Assembly: GCA_020638675.1 (NCBI GenBank)
Contig: JACKID010000003.1
Coordinates: forward strand, 124,001 to 188,000
Origin: Planctomycetota bacterium
Lineage (GTDB): Bacteria > Planctomycetota > UBA8742 > UBA2392
DNA: 64,000 bases
Direction of reading: 5' to 3'
In this document: in pieces, positions 6,981-14,944 of the stretch
Layout: each line of letters starts with the position of its first letter
How positions within the stretch are numbered: position 1 is the stretch's first letter
Notes under the pieces: generated by a model
Told to the model about the DNA's origin: nothing
The model's database searches: none
Seen by the model: the letters and a program-made list of their open reading frames with translations, nothing else
Translations under genes and position numbers: made by a program

Positions 6981-9569
6981 GTGTCGGACGCGCTGCGATT
7001 TGTTGAGAGCTGCATCGACCGCTACGCCGAGCAAGCGTGGCGGACGGCGTACGTGATGCTCAGCAACGCGGCCGACGCGGATGACCTGTTGCAGCAAGCC
7101 TTCCTGGTGGCATGGCGCAAGGCCGCCAATGCGCCGCGCGACAACGCGTGGCCGTGGCTGGCGGCGATCATCGCCCACGAGGCCCGCAACTTCCGGCGCA
7201 AGCGCAGCCGCCGCCGCGCCGCAAGCCTCGATAGCGTGAATGAGCCCGCCATGGAACACGACCCGGACAAACAACTCCAGCGCGCCGAGCTGTCGGCGCT
7301 CGTGCATGTTTCGCTGGCCGAACTCAGCGACGACCAGCGCCTCGCCATCGTGCTGACGCATCTCAGCGGGCTAAGCCAAAGCCAGGCCGCGGACGCACTC
7401 GGCGTGCCGCTGAACACTTTGAAAGCACGCGTGCGCCGCGGCCTCGAAACAATGCGCGAGGCACTCGGCAAGAGCGCCCCCAGCCTCGAAGGCACGCTGA
7501 AGAATCTGCCGGTAGCACCACCGGCCGGCGGTCTGATAGCAGCCAAGGCCGCATGGACAGCAAGCCTTTCCGGCAACGTAGCCGCCGCAGGTACCGCAAC
7601 GGCGGCCGGAGCGACGGTGAGCGTGAAGCTGCTGGTTGCGGCGTCGGTGACCGCGCTGGTTCTAGCTGCAGGAATCTCCGGCGCGGCCCTTGCCCCCGAC
7701 AAGAAACCCAAACCGTACGTGGCGGCGGATTTGCCCATTGACCATCCGAAGTCTTCCAACAACGCGCCCAAAGCCTCACCGCAGCCAGCCAAATCACCGG
7801 CGCCGGTGATCGAACCTCAGCCCGCAGCCTCGACCGATCCGAAGCCAGTTCCACCACAGCAACAGCCGGTGCTGCCTGTGCAACCAACGAGTCCCGATCC
7901 GCAGCCTTACGACCCACTGGAGCACGCTTCATCTACGGTCATCGAGGAACCGGCACCACTTCCCTTCCGGTTCGAAGGCCCGGGCCAGAAAAGCGACGAT
8001 TGGGGCGGAAAGAGGGCCAACCCGGATTTCTGGAAGGTGTGGTTGGACAAGAAGGCAACGGTGACCCAGAAGCTCGAGGTTGTGGTCAACCTGATGGTCG
8101 GATTTGACGAGTACACGGAAGTCCTCGAATCCGATGTATGCCAGTTTCGCGAGATCGCTGTTCGGAGACTTCAAAACGAACAGAACAAGAAGCTGCTTGA
8201 GTTGCTTGAAGAATTCCTGTTCGACTCAAAGGAAGTTTGGAAGCGTCCCGCCGCCGGCGAACACGTCCTCTGGGCGCTCTACAACAATGAGAACTGGGTG
8301 ACGCCTGCGAAGTGGTCCCGTTCAGCCGAGCTTGTCACAGACAAGAAGGTGCCGGAAAACGTGAAAGCCCGCATGCTCCGCGAGCTGGGCGTGTTCCGGG
8401 GGGAAGTCGACAACGACGACTCGCAAGCGCAGGCCAAGGCAAACGTCCGCACACTTGTCGGTTTGCTGGAGTGGTGCGCCGGGCAAAAGAAGTTCAGCCC
8501 TGTGCTGCGATACCTGATGGGTGACGCGCTTGAAAGCCTCAGCAGTCAAGACTTCGGCGACGACTTGGCCAAGTGGAGATTCTTCGCGGACAACCTGAAC
8601 GCGCCGCTCAAGCCGCGCTCCGCAGAGCGCTTCTTGGATCAGTTTACCGATGTTCAGCTGGAGGGACGCACGTTTGCCAGCCCAACGCAGCGGCCGACCG
8701 ACACGGAAGTGCTGGTGCTACCGGACATCGGCTGCTCGGACCGCTACTGGTACCCCTACGTCTTCGAGTTGAACAAGACCTTCAAGTGCACGTTGCTCGA
8801 ATTGCCCGATTGCAGTCGGATGAAGGACATCCAGTGGATGAAAAACCGCGACGACACCGCCAGCCATTCGACCTACTACTTCCCGCTGAAACAGTTCGTC
8901 GAGGTGCTGGAAGAGCGCCGCATACAATCGAAGCAGCCACAGATCGGACTGATCGCGCACGGAGCCAGCGGATGGATCGCGTTGGAGTACCTTCGCCTGC
9001 ATCCCGAAAGCGTCGCGTTTGCCGTGATCGTCGGAACCTGGTCGGGCGAGCGATCGCGCGAAGCGGGACGCAACGCCATGGAGCAGAGCAAGGACGAGGC
9101 CTTCAAGTTCTATGCGCAGGACCTGGTCTACGATCCGTCAGGCCGCGTCGGCTCACTCAGCCTGAATGAAGAGCAGAAGTTCTGGGCAAAGACTGGCGAA
9201 TACAAACGCCGGTGGGCCGAGCCGCGCGCGCTGGAGCCGATCTTCTACGCTCAGCTGCCCTGGCAGAACCGCCCGGTGTCCAAACCAACCCTGCTGGTGC
9301 CCAACTACGAGTTCGAGGATGAGATGGAGGGCAAACCCACGATCGACGTGCCTGTGTTGTTTGTCCACGGCGCACAGGATCCGATGTTCGTCAAGAAAGA
9401 CGAGACGGTCTACAAGAAGGTTTTCCCGCTCATGAGGTGGGAAGTCTACGAGAGCTCCGCAGGGACGCCATGGGCGGAAGAGCCCATCCGGTTCATGGAC
9501 GACATCAGGACGATGCTGGACAAGAACGACATTCCCCACAAGCTCAAGAAGGACAAGAACGGCGACTAG
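6981..9569 (+). CDS. ECF sigma factor fused to a transmembrane helix and alpha/beta-hydrolase domain
   Basis: This 862-residue protein starts at GTG 6981. Residues 1-165 form an ECF-type sigma-70 factor, with sigma2 (NAADADDLLQQAFLVAWR) and sigma4 (LSGLSQSQAADALGVPLNTL). A transmembrane helix follows at about 214-236, then a Pro/Gln-rich linker to about 310 and a long helical region. The C-terminal part resembles an alpha/beta hydrolase, with a nucleophile-elbow-like IAHGASGW near residue 660 and VLFVHGAQDPM near 792, where the acid residue would sit. The hydrolase part would lie outside the cytoplasm and the sigma part inside. Regulated proteolysis or autoinhibition is an inference. No separate anti-sigma gene is adjacent. 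Confidence 0.8.
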   Translation: MSDALRFVESCIDRYAEQAWRTAYVMLSNAADADDLLQQAFLVAWRKAANAPRDNAWPWLAAIIAHEARNFRRKRSRRRAASLDSVNEPAMEHDPDKQLQRAELSALVHVSLAELSDDQRLAIVLTHLSGLSQSQAADALGVPLNTLKARVRRGLETMREALGKSAPSLEGTLKNLPVAPPAGGLIAAKAAWTASLSGNVAAAGTATAAGATVSVKLLVAASVTALVLAAGISGAALAPDKKPKPYVAADLPIDHPKSSNNAPKASPQPAKSPAPVIEPQPAASTDPKPVPPQQQPVLPVQPTSPDPQPYDPLEHASSTVIEEPAPLPFRFEGPGQKSDDWGGKRANPDFWKVWLDKKATVTQKLEVVVNLMVGFDEYTEVLESDVCQFREIAVRRLQNEQNKKLLELLEEFLFDSKEVWKRPAAGEHVLWALYNNENWVTPAKWSRSAELVTDKKVPENVKARMLRELGVFRGEVDNDDSQAQAKANVRTLVGLLEWCAGQKKFSPVLRYLMGDALESLSSQDFGDDLAKWRFFADNLNAPLKPRSAERFLDQFTDVQLEGRTFASPTQRPTDTEVLVLPDIGCSDRYWYPYVFELNKTFKCTLLELPDCSRMKDIQWMKNRDDTASHSTYYFPLKQFVEVLEERRIQSKQPQIGLIAHGASGWIALEYLRLHPESVAFAVIVGTWSGERSREAGRNAMEQSKDEAFKFYAQDLVYDPSGRVGSLSLNEEQKFWAKTGEYKRRWAEPRALEPIFYAQLPWQNRPVSKPTLLVPNYEFEDEMEGKPTIDVPVLFVHGAQDPMFVKKDETVYKKVFPLMRWEVYESSAGTPWAEEPIRFMDDIRTMLDKNDIPHKLKKDKNGD

Positions 9570-10462
9570 CTCGTCGCGGCCAGTGGTGTGACGGTGAAGG
9601 ACAGACGTTGGTCCTTGCGCCAGAGCCCGATGGTCAGTTCGGCGCCGTTGTTGAGCACCATGGCTCGGCTCAGGTCGTCCACTGTCTTCAGCGCGCGCCC
9701 GTCGGCCTCCAGCAGCAAGTCACCTTCCTGCAGGCCTGCCGCGCGCGCGGGCCCTTCCTCATTCATTTTGAACACGTGCACGGCGCGGTCTCGGCCAAGC
9801 TGCTGGCGCTGCTCGGGCGTCAGGTCCGTACCGGCCGCGTACACGCCCAGCACCGGGCGGCGCACCACGCCGTCGCGGATCAGTATGGCCGCCACCCACT
9901 CGGCCGTCTGGGCGGGCACGGCAAACCCGATCCCCTGCGCGTAGGGCACGATCGCCGTGTTCACGCCGACCACCTCGCCGTGGGTGTTCACCAGCGGGCC
10001 GCCCGAGTTGCCCGGGTTGATGGCTGCGTCGGTCTGGATCAGGCCTTCAAAGATGTGGTTGCGCGCGGGCAGTGTGCGGTCGATGGCGCTGACCACGCCG
10101 AGGCTCACGCTGCGCTGGAAGCCGAGCGGGTTGCCGATCGCGACCACAAGCTGGCCGACGCGCACGCTGTCATTGCCCGCCAGCGTCATGGTCGGAAGAC
10201 CGCCGGCCTCCACGCGTACGACAGCCAGGTCCGTGCGCGCGTCACGCCCCTGCACGCGGGCCTCAAGCTGGCGCCCGTCGGCGAAGCTTACGCGCAGTTT
10301 CTCGGCGCCGGCGACGACGTGGGAGTTGGTCAGCACGTAGCCGTCCTGTGCGAGCACGAAACCGCTGCCGTGGCCGCGCTTGTGCTCGACGCTGACAACT
10401 CCGGGCGAGCTGACACTGACGAGCTGCTCCAGTTCGTTAGATATGGCCGCAAGTGTGGTCAT
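9566..10462 (-). CDS. HtrA/DegP-like serine protease with PDZ, no signal peptide
   Basis: The protein has 298 residues. The trypsin-like domain carries the catalytic triad His48 (LTNSHVV), Asp78 (RTDLAVV) and Ser153 (NPGNSGGP). One PDZ domain lies near residues 205-295 (GPARAAGLQEGDLLLEADG). Typical HtrA proteins begin with a signal peptide or membrane anchor. Here the ATG at 10462 leads straight into a soluble N-terminus (MTTLAAISNELEQLV), and the longer upstream frame adds no hydrophobic segment. A cytosolic protease is therefore likely. The gene is convergent with the sigma/hydrolase fusion, with overlapping stop codons. Confidence 0.88.
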   Translation of the reverse strand: MTTLAAISNELEQLVSVSSPGVVSVEHKRGHGSGFVLAQDGYVLTNSHVVAGAEKLRVSFADGRQLEARVQGRDARTDLAVVRVEAGGLPTMTLAGNDSVRVGQLVVAIGNPLGFQRSVSLGVVSAIDRTLPARNHIFEGLIQTDAAINPGNSGGPLVNTHGEVVGVNTAIVPYAQGIGFAVPAQTAEWVAAILIRDGVVRRPVLGVYAAGTDLTPEQRQQLGRDRAVHVFKMNEEGPARAAGLQEGDLLLEADGRALKTVDDLSRAMVLNNGAELTIGLWRKDQRLSFTVTPLAATS

Positions 10463-10592
10463 GGCGTTCTCCTGTAACAGGCAAGAACGCCGGGCTCGGG
10501 CGAAGCTATTTCCGGGCGGCTTCCCCCCATTGACGCGCGGGGGCTTGGATTGGACCATCACTGCCCCTGCCACGGCGGGGAAGCGAGTATCA

Positions 10593-10667
10593 GCCACCTT
10601 AGCTCAGCGGTAGAGCAACGCTTTCGTAAAGCGTAGGTCGTCGGTTCAAATCCGACAGGTGGCTCCA
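10593..10667 (+). tRNA. tRNA-Thr (anticodon CGT)
   Basis: The cloverleaf is canonical. The acceptor GCCACCT pairs with AGGTGGC, followed by T and an encoded CCA. The D arm contains AGCTCAGCGGTAGAGC. The anticodon stem ACGCT/AGCGT holds the loop TTCGTAA, so the anticodon is CGT. The T loop is TTCAAAT. The last 33 bases, together with downstream DNA, are duplicated 173 bases further on. Confidence 0.95.
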
Positions 10668-10883
10668 GAGTGAGAGGCGCGCCGAATGTGACGGTGCGCC
10701 TCTTCTCGTTTCGCGCTCCGACCTTTCGGGCTTCGCCCGGCCGCTGCGCTTACGCCGGCCCTTGGGCCGGCTGCTTCGCTTTCCCGCCAGTCCACCGGAC
10801 TGGCGGGAGGTCGTCGGTTCAAATCCGACAGGTGGCTCCAGAGTGAGAGGCGCGCCGAATGTGACGGTGTGCCTCTTCTCGTT
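10635..10883 (+). repeat. 76-bp direct repeat containing the tRNA-Thr 3' end
   Basis: Copies at 10635-10710 and 10808-10883 differ at one base (C at 10697, T at 10870). Each begins with the AGGTCGTCGG of the tRNA T-arm region, includes the CCA end, and continues into a GAGAGGCGCGCC-GGTGCGCCTCTTCTC stem that may act as the tRNA terminator. The second copy lacks the tRNA 5' part and is not a gene. Duplicated tRNA 3' ends are typical of integration or of local tandem duplication. No integrase is nearby. Confidence 0.85.
10711..10807. repeat. Cluster of short perfect hairpins between the tRNA-Thr repeats
   Basis: Three palindromes follow each other: CGGGC-TTC-GCCCG, GCCGGCCC-TT-GGGCCGGC (10754-10771) and CCCGCCAGTCC-ACC-GGACTGGCGGG (10783-10807). 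The last arm ends exactly where the second repeat copy starts. There is no reading frame. It resembles the tandem mini-hairpin clusters at 36.4 and 39.8 kb. Confidence 0.6.
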
Positions 10884-11379
10884 ACTTCTGTTCGGCCTTC
10901 AGGTCTTTGATGGTCTGCTTGCCGGGGACGGAGCCCACGCGGCGGAACAACCCGGCGTTCATCGTGTGCAACTTGTCGAGCTGGAAGTCCGCCAGGTCCA
11001 GAAGCGTCTTTGCGCTGAGCTGGTCCAGGTACTCCTTGCGGACGACCGACCAGAAATCATGCAGCGGGCAGGCGCCTGCCTCGTTGCAGACCGGCTGACC
11101 GAGGATGCACTCCTCGTATTTCCGCAGGTCGTCAAATGGCTCAATGATGTCACGCAGCTTGATCGCCGAGGCCGACTTGGCCAGCGAGAATCCACCCTGC
11201 CGCCCGCGCACCGACTTCAGGATGCGCGTACGGACCAGCGACTGCAGCAGCTTGGAAAGGTACTGGCCCGGAATCCCGAGCGCCGATGCCAGGTCGGCCG
11301 AGAGCACCGGCTTGCCATCCGGCCGGGTGGCAATCTCGATCATCGCGCGAATGGCGTATTCAGCGGTTTGTGAAAACAC
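10882..11379 (-). CDS. Rrf2-family Fe-S transcriptional regulator
   Basis: The protein has 165 residues if started at GTG 11379, which gives the family's usual beginning (VFSQTAEYAIRAMIEIA). An ATG at 11460 would add 27 uncharacteristic residues. A winged HTH (SADLASALGIPGQYLSKLLQ) is followed by the RGRQGGFSL wing. Three cysteines at 91, 98 and 104 (CILGQPVCNEAGAC) match the spacing of the [2Fe-2S] ligands of IscR/NsrR/RsrR-type regulators. It is likely a cytosolic sensor of iron-sulfur or redox status. It faces away from the small membrane protein and SufR-like genes, and no isc/suf biosynthesis genes are visible here. Confidence 0.88.
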   Translation of the reverse strand: MFSQTAEYAIRAMIEIATRPDGKPVLSADLASALGIPGQYLSKLLQSLVRTRILKSVRGRQGGFSLAKSASAIKLRDIIEPFDDLRKYEECILGQPVCNEAGACPLHDFWSVVRKEYLDQLSAKTLLDLADFQLDKLHTMNAGLFRRVGSVPGKQTIKDLKAEQK

Positions 11380-11538
11380 GTCGAGGCCCCAACAGGTGGT
11401 GATCGAAGTTACCGACGGTCCCGTCCACCGCAAGGCTGTGGGATGGGGCAGAAGCGCCAACTTTCGGCAGTTCCCACTATACTACCGGACCTCAATGTCC
11501 TATGATCCCTTTAGGAGCCAACAAACGAGGGGTGAATC

Positions 11539-11691
11539 ATGGTTTACACAATCATCTGGCTGACGCTGTTCACCGTCTGGACTGGTGCGCTGCTCGCCAT
11601 GCCCTTGCTGCAGGCCCGTGAATCGAAGGGTGCCAAGGCCGCGAAGCCGGCGAATGAGCAGGATCACCTGCCCGCCCACGCGATGGCCTAG
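11539..11691 (+). CDS. Small single-span membrane protein, 50 residues
   Basis: ATG at 11539 follows a good ribosome-binding site (GAGGGGTGA, 11527-11535). The peptide starts with a hydrophobic helix (YTIIWLTLFTVWTGALLAM), then a short basic and polar tail ending in HAMA. There are no cysteines. The gene is followed by a hairpin at 11711-11750. It lies between an Rrf2 regulator and a SufR-like regulator, which hints at a role linked to iron or respiration, but this rests on context alone. I do not recognise the family. Confidence 0.6.
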   Translation: MVYTIIWLTLFTVWTGALLAMPLLQARESKGAKAAKPANEQDHLPAHAMA

Positions 11692-11710
11692 CCAAAGGCC
11701 CGCAGTACAC

Positions 11711-11750
11711 AGAGACCCGTCGCCCAGCCACTCGGCCGGGCCGGGTCTCT
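11711..11750. terminator. Hairpin after the small membrane protein
   Basis: AGAGACCCG (11711-11719) pairs perfectly with CGGGTCTCT (11742-11750) across a 22-base loop. Only a weak T-rich tail (TTGCATTT) follows, so it may be a terminator or a structured 3' end. It lies in the gap before the convergent SufR-like gene. Confidence 0.5.
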
Positions 11751-11765
11751 TGCATTTGCGTGCGG

Positions 11766-12401
11766 CTAGTTGCGGGTGATGCGGTACAGGCAGCGGCGCT
11801 GCCCGCTCAGGATGTGCTCTTCGCGCTCGACCTGCACATCCCCCAGCACGCGGGCGAACAGCGCAAGCTCGCCGTGGCAGAGGTCCTGGCAGGTTTCGGC
11901 CGCGGCGCAGATGGGGCAGTTGTTCTCGACCAGCGTGAGGCTGCCGTCTTCATTCTTCAGCCACTCGGCCATGTAGCCTTCTTCGCTGCGGATGGCCGCC
12001 AGCTCGGCCACCTTGGCCTCGAGACCGCGCTTGCGCGCCAGGCGCTTGCCGTAGCTCTCGTACTGGTCCTCGGTGCGCTGCCTGATCAATTGCGCAATGC
12101 CGTCTTCCCCGAACGCGTGCCGTGCGGCGCGCAGGATGCCGACGGCCAGCTCGCCGTGGCTGTCGGGAAAGCGGTCGGAGGTCTCGCGCGTGAGGCTCCA
12201 TATCCGGGCCGGACGCCCCACCTTGCGGCGCTCGTCGGCGAACTCGACGGCGCCTTCCTCTTGCAGCGCATACAGGTGCTGGCGCACGGCCATCGCCGTA
12301 ACGCCCAGCCGCTTCGCGATTTGCGACGCCGCCTGCGGTCCCTTCGTCTTCAGGAAGAAGAGGATCTTTTCGCGCGCCTTCTCGGGAACGGCCGTGCTCA
12401 T
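11766..12401 (-). CDS. SufR-like HTH regulator with C-terminal Fe-S cysteines
   Basis: The protein has 211 residues. An N-terminal winged HTH (AASQIAKRLGVTAMAVRQHLYALQEEG) ends in the VGRPARIWSLT wing typical of SufR/DeoR-type repressors. The C-terminal half has cysteines at 162, 165, 171, 175 and 204 (NCPICAAAETCQDLC, then RRCLYRI). This is the region that binds the cluster in cyanobacterial and actinobacterial SufR. It is therefore probably a repressor or activator that senses Fe-S status. Its start lies about 55 bases from a perfect 9-9 bp dyad at 12456-12479, which may be its operator and could control both this gene and the divergent VOC gene. Confidence 0.85.
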   Translation of the reverse strand: MSTAVPEKAREKILFFLKTKGPQAASQIAKRLGVTAMAVRQHLYALQEEGAVEFADERRKVGRPARIWSLTRETSDRFPDSHGELAVGILRAARHAFGEDGIAQLIRQRTEDQYESYGKRLARKRGLEAKVAELAAIRSEEGYMAEWLKNEDGSLTLVENNCPICAAAETCQDLCHGELALFARVLGDVQVEREEHILSGQRRCLYRITRN

Positions 12402-12446
12402 TAAGGCCCATTAAATGCTGACACACAGAATAAAACAAGTCCGCGC

Positions 12447-12479
12447 TTGACTTATTTAGTAAAGATGTTTCTTTACTAA
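12447..12479 (+). promoter_or_regulatory. Promoter with embedded perfect dyad operator
   Basis: A -35-like TTGACT lies at 12447-12452. It is followed by the dyad TTAGTAAAG-atgttt-CTTTACTAA (12456-12464 and 12471-12479). A -10-like TCTTTA at 12470-12475 is 17 bases from the -35. The dyad covers the spacer and -10, which is ideal for repression. It sits between the SufR-like gene and the VOC gene. The region is clearly AT-richer than its surroundings. Confidence 0.7.
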
Positions 12480-12547
12480 TGTACGCGGCGACCAGAGGCG
12501 TCGCCGAGGCCCCGGCCGTCACACGGACGGCCCCAACGGAGACTCCC

Positions 12548-12979
12548 ATGCAGGTCAAACACCTCGATCACTTGAACCTCAGTGTTGCAAACTTTGAAGA
12601 AACCGCCGGCTGGTACCAGCGCATGTTCGGCTTTGAAGTGGTGGAACGCGGCATCCAGGACGGCGAGCCCTGGGGCGTAATCCGCGGCGGCGACGCGATG
12701 CTCTGCATCTACCAGCGCCCCAACTGGAAGCGCTACGACAAGGACGAGCTTGGCGAAGCTGGCCAGCACCGCATTGCGCACTTCGCGTTCCGGATTACGG
12801 ATCGCGCCGCATGGGAAGCCGTGCTCAAGCGCGAAAACCCGAAGTTGTACTACGGCGGCATCAACGAATACCCGCACTCGACCTCGTGGTACGTGCGCGA
12901 CCCGAACGGCTACTCGATAGAAGTCGCGCTCTGGAACAACGACAGCCCGTCGTTCCAGCACGTCCTCGCGGAAGCTTAG
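12548..12979 (+). CDS. VOC (glyoxalase/bleomycin resistance) superfamily protein
   Basis: The protein has 143 residues from the ATG at 12548, which leads directly into the first VOC strand (VKHLDHLNLSVANFEETAGWYQRMFGFE). The second half ends in the usual metal and closing-strand motif (YVRDPNGYSIEVALW), with a candidate Glu ligand. His residues near the N-terminus (HLDHLNL) could supply the first ligand. The exact reaction (lyase, dioxygenase or binding) cannot be told. It lies downstream of the dyad operator, so it may be the regulated target of the SufR-like protein. A strong hairpin follows. Confidence 0.8.
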   Translation: MQVKHLDHLNLSVANFEETAGWYQRMFGFEVVERGIQDGEPWGVIRGGDAMLCIYQRPNWKRYDKDELGEAGQHRIAHFAFRITDRAAWEAVLKRENPKLYYGGINEYPHSTSWYVRDPNGYSIEVALWNNDSPSFQHVLAEA

Positions 12980-12986
12980 TGCACAG

Positions 12987-13022
12987 GCAGGCGCACATCC
13001 GCAGTGCCGGATGTGCGCCTGC
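12987..13022 (+). terminator. Strong hairpin after the VOC gene
   Basis: GCAGGCGCACATCCG (12987-13001) pairs perfectly over 15 bp with CGGATGTGCGCCTGC (13008-13022). The loop is CAGTGC, and AGTTTACT follows. The position directly after the stop codon fits a terminator. Confidence 0.7.
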
Positions 13023-13104
13023 AGTTTACTGACACACTCGAAAGAAGTTTGACCTGCAACTATCCCTTTAGGCGTGTCGCACGCCTCAGTATATTGGCCG
13101 CCCC

Positions 13105-13383
13105 ATGGCCAAGGTCGAACTCGCCCGCCACCTCTACGCCTTCTTTCCAGCCCTTGAGGGCAGGGAAATCAGCGTCGAAGCCGACACCGCGGCCGGCGTC
13201 GTTGCCGCCATGGAAAAGATCGCGCCGGGCTTTGCTTTCTATATCTGTGATGAGCGCGGCAGCCTGCGCACGCACGTGAACATCTTCATCGAGGAAAACC
13301 TGGTCGCCGATCGCAAGAAACTCAGCGACAAGGTCAAACCGGACTCGAACGTCTACATCCTGCAGGCGCTGTCCGGAGGCTAA
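13105..13383 (+). CDS. MoaD/ThiS-like ubiquitin-fold protein with C-terminal Gly-Gly
   Basis: The protein has 92 residues ending in ALSGG, the diglycine tail used by MoaD/ThiS sulfur carriers. The beta-grasp pattern is visible: KVELARHLYAFFP, then a helix (TAAGVVAAMEKIAPG), and a late ENLVADRKKL-SNVYILQALSGG strand set. It could carry sulfur as a C-terminal thiocarboxylate, or be conjugated like a ubiquitin. No MoeB/ThiF-type activating enzyme is in the window. The next gene, a BNR propeller protein, starts 12 bases later, so they are probably co-transcribed and may act together. Confidence 0.8.
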   Translation: MAKVELARHLYAFFPALEGREISVEADTAAGVVAAMEKIAPGFAFYICDERGSLRTHVNIFIEENLVADRKKLSDKVKPDSNVYILQALSGG

Positions 13384-13394
13384 CTGGAGGGCTT

Positions 13395-14930
13395 ATGTCG
13401 GACCGGCTTATTCTCGGCACACGCAAGGGCGCCATCTTTGTCGACAAGGTCGGCGGGCGCTGGCAGATCACCAACGTTGCCCAACCCGGCAACAACATCA
13501 GCTACGCCGCGCGCGACCCGCGCGACGGCACAATCTGGGCGGCGCTGGACCACGGGCACTGGGGCTGCAAGCTGGGGCGCTCGACCGACGGCGGCAAAAC
13601 CTGGAACGACGCCGGGCAGATCAAGTACCCCGAAGGCGCGAAGTACATCGACGGCTACGAAACCGCCACGCAGGGCGACGACGCGCCCAAGAAGCCCAAG
13701 CTGAAGGACGCGACGCTCGGCAAGATCTGGTGCCTCGGCTTCGGCGGCGCGGACCAGCCAGGCCGCGTCTACGCGGGTACGCTTCCCGGCGGCTTGTTCG
13801 TCAGCAATGACGGCGGCGACAGCTGGGAGCTGAACATGCCGCTCTGGAATCACGAAAGCCGCGGCGGCGACCTCAGCAACGGCGAGCCCAGCGGCGCCTG
13901 CCACTGGTTTGGCGGCGGCGCGACCGTGGACGGCGACTCCACGCCCGGCATCCACTCGATCGTGGTAGACCCGCGCAACAGCAAGCGCATCCTGATCGGC
14001 GTGAGCTGCGCCGGCGTGCTCGAATCCAACGACGACGGCAAGACCTGGGTCGGGCGCAACGCCGGCAGCAAGGCGTGCTTCCTGCCGAATCCTGACGCCG
14101 AGTGGGGGCACGACCCGCACTCCGTAAGCCTTTGCGCGGGCCAGCCGGACCACGTATGGCAGCAGAACCACTGCGGCGTCTTCTATAGTGACAACGGCGC
14201 GCAGAGCTGGCGCGAGGTCAGCCGCCAGGATCAAGGCGCGCACTTCGGCTTCCCGGTCGCGGTAGACGAAAAGGACGGGCGCACGGCATGGCTTGTGCCC
14301 GGCAAGTCGGACGCGTCGCGCATGACGATCGAGGGCGCCCTGTTTGTCGCGCGCACCCAGGACGGAGGGCAGACGTGGGAGCAGCTTCGCGAAGGCCTGC
14401 CGCAGGAACGCGCGCATGACGTGGTCTACCGCCACGCGCTGGACATCAGCGGCGACACGCTCGCCTTCGGCAGCACCACCGGCAACGTCTACATCAGCGA
14501 AAACCGCGGCGAGAGCTGGCACGCCATCGGGCACAACTTCCCGCCGGTGCACTCGGTAAGGTTCGCCAGCCAGGCCGTTGTGGAGGCATCCAAGCCCAAC
14601 GCGGCAAAGAAAGCAATGAGCCAAAGCCCCGGCCGCAAGGCCGGGGGTGCACCCACGCCCAAGACCAGGAAACCCGCCGCAAAGAAAGCCCCGGCAAAGA
14701 AGGCGGCGGCCGCCAAGCCCGCCAAGAAGAAAGCGGCACCCAAGAAAGCCACGAAGAAGAAACCCGCGAAGAAGGTCGCCAAGAAGGCACCCAAGAAGAA
14801 GCCGGCAAAGAAGAAGGCCACAAACCCCGGCCGGAAGGCCGGGGGCGCCAAGAAGCCCGTGAAGAAGAAGCCTGTGAAGAAAGCGGCGAAAAAGCCGGCC
14901 AGGAAAACCAAGGGCAAGAAGAAGCGCTAA
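13395..14930 (+). CDS. BNR-repeat beta-propeller protein with histone-H1-like Lys/Ala/Pro tail
   Basis: The protein has 511 residues. Residues 1 to about 390 form a sialidase/YCF48-like beta-propeller with repeated S-x-D-x-G-x-T-W Asp-box motifs (STDGGKTW, SNDGGDSW, SNDDGKTW, TQDGGQTW, SENRGESW). The sialidase arginine triad is not evident, so it is better called a BNR-fold protein than a sialidase. No signal peptide is present. The last 115 residues are very rich in Lys, Ala and Pro (KKAPAKKAAAAKPAKKKAA), as in histone H1-like tails, with two internal PGRKAGGA units. The tail may bind nucleic acid. It is adjacent to the MoaD-like gene and followed by a tail-less paralogue. Confidence 0.78.
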   Translation: MSDRLILGTRKGAIFVDKVGGRWQITNVAQPGNNISYAARDPRDGTIWAALDHGHWGCKLGRSTDGGKTWNDAGQIKYPEGAKYIDGYETATQGDDAPKKPKLKDATLGKIWCLGFGGADQPGRVYAGTLPGGLFVSNDGGDSWELNMPLWNHESRGGDLSNGEPSGACHWFGGGATVDGDSTPGIHSIVVDPRNSKRILIGVSCAGVLESNDDGKTWVGRNAGSKACFLPNPDAEWGHDPHSVSLCAGQPDHVWQQNHCGVFYSDNGAQSWREVSRQDQGAHFGFPVAVDEKDGRTAWLVPGKSDASRMTIEGALFVARTQDGGQTWEQLREGLPQERAHDVVYRHALDISGDTLAFGSTTGNVYISENRGESWHAIGHNFPPVHSVRFASQAVVEASKPNAAKKAMSQSPGRKAGGAPTPKTRKPAAKKAPAKKAAAAKPAKKKAAPKKATKKKPAKKVAKKAPKKKPAKKKATNPGRKAGGAKKPVKKKPVKKAAKKPARKTKGKKKR

Positions 14931-14944
14931 CTACCAATGCGAAA

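Noticed and set aside
10808..10883. A second tRNA-Thr gene
   Set aside because: Only the 3' part of the tRNA is present; the D arm, anticodon and 5' acceptor are missing.
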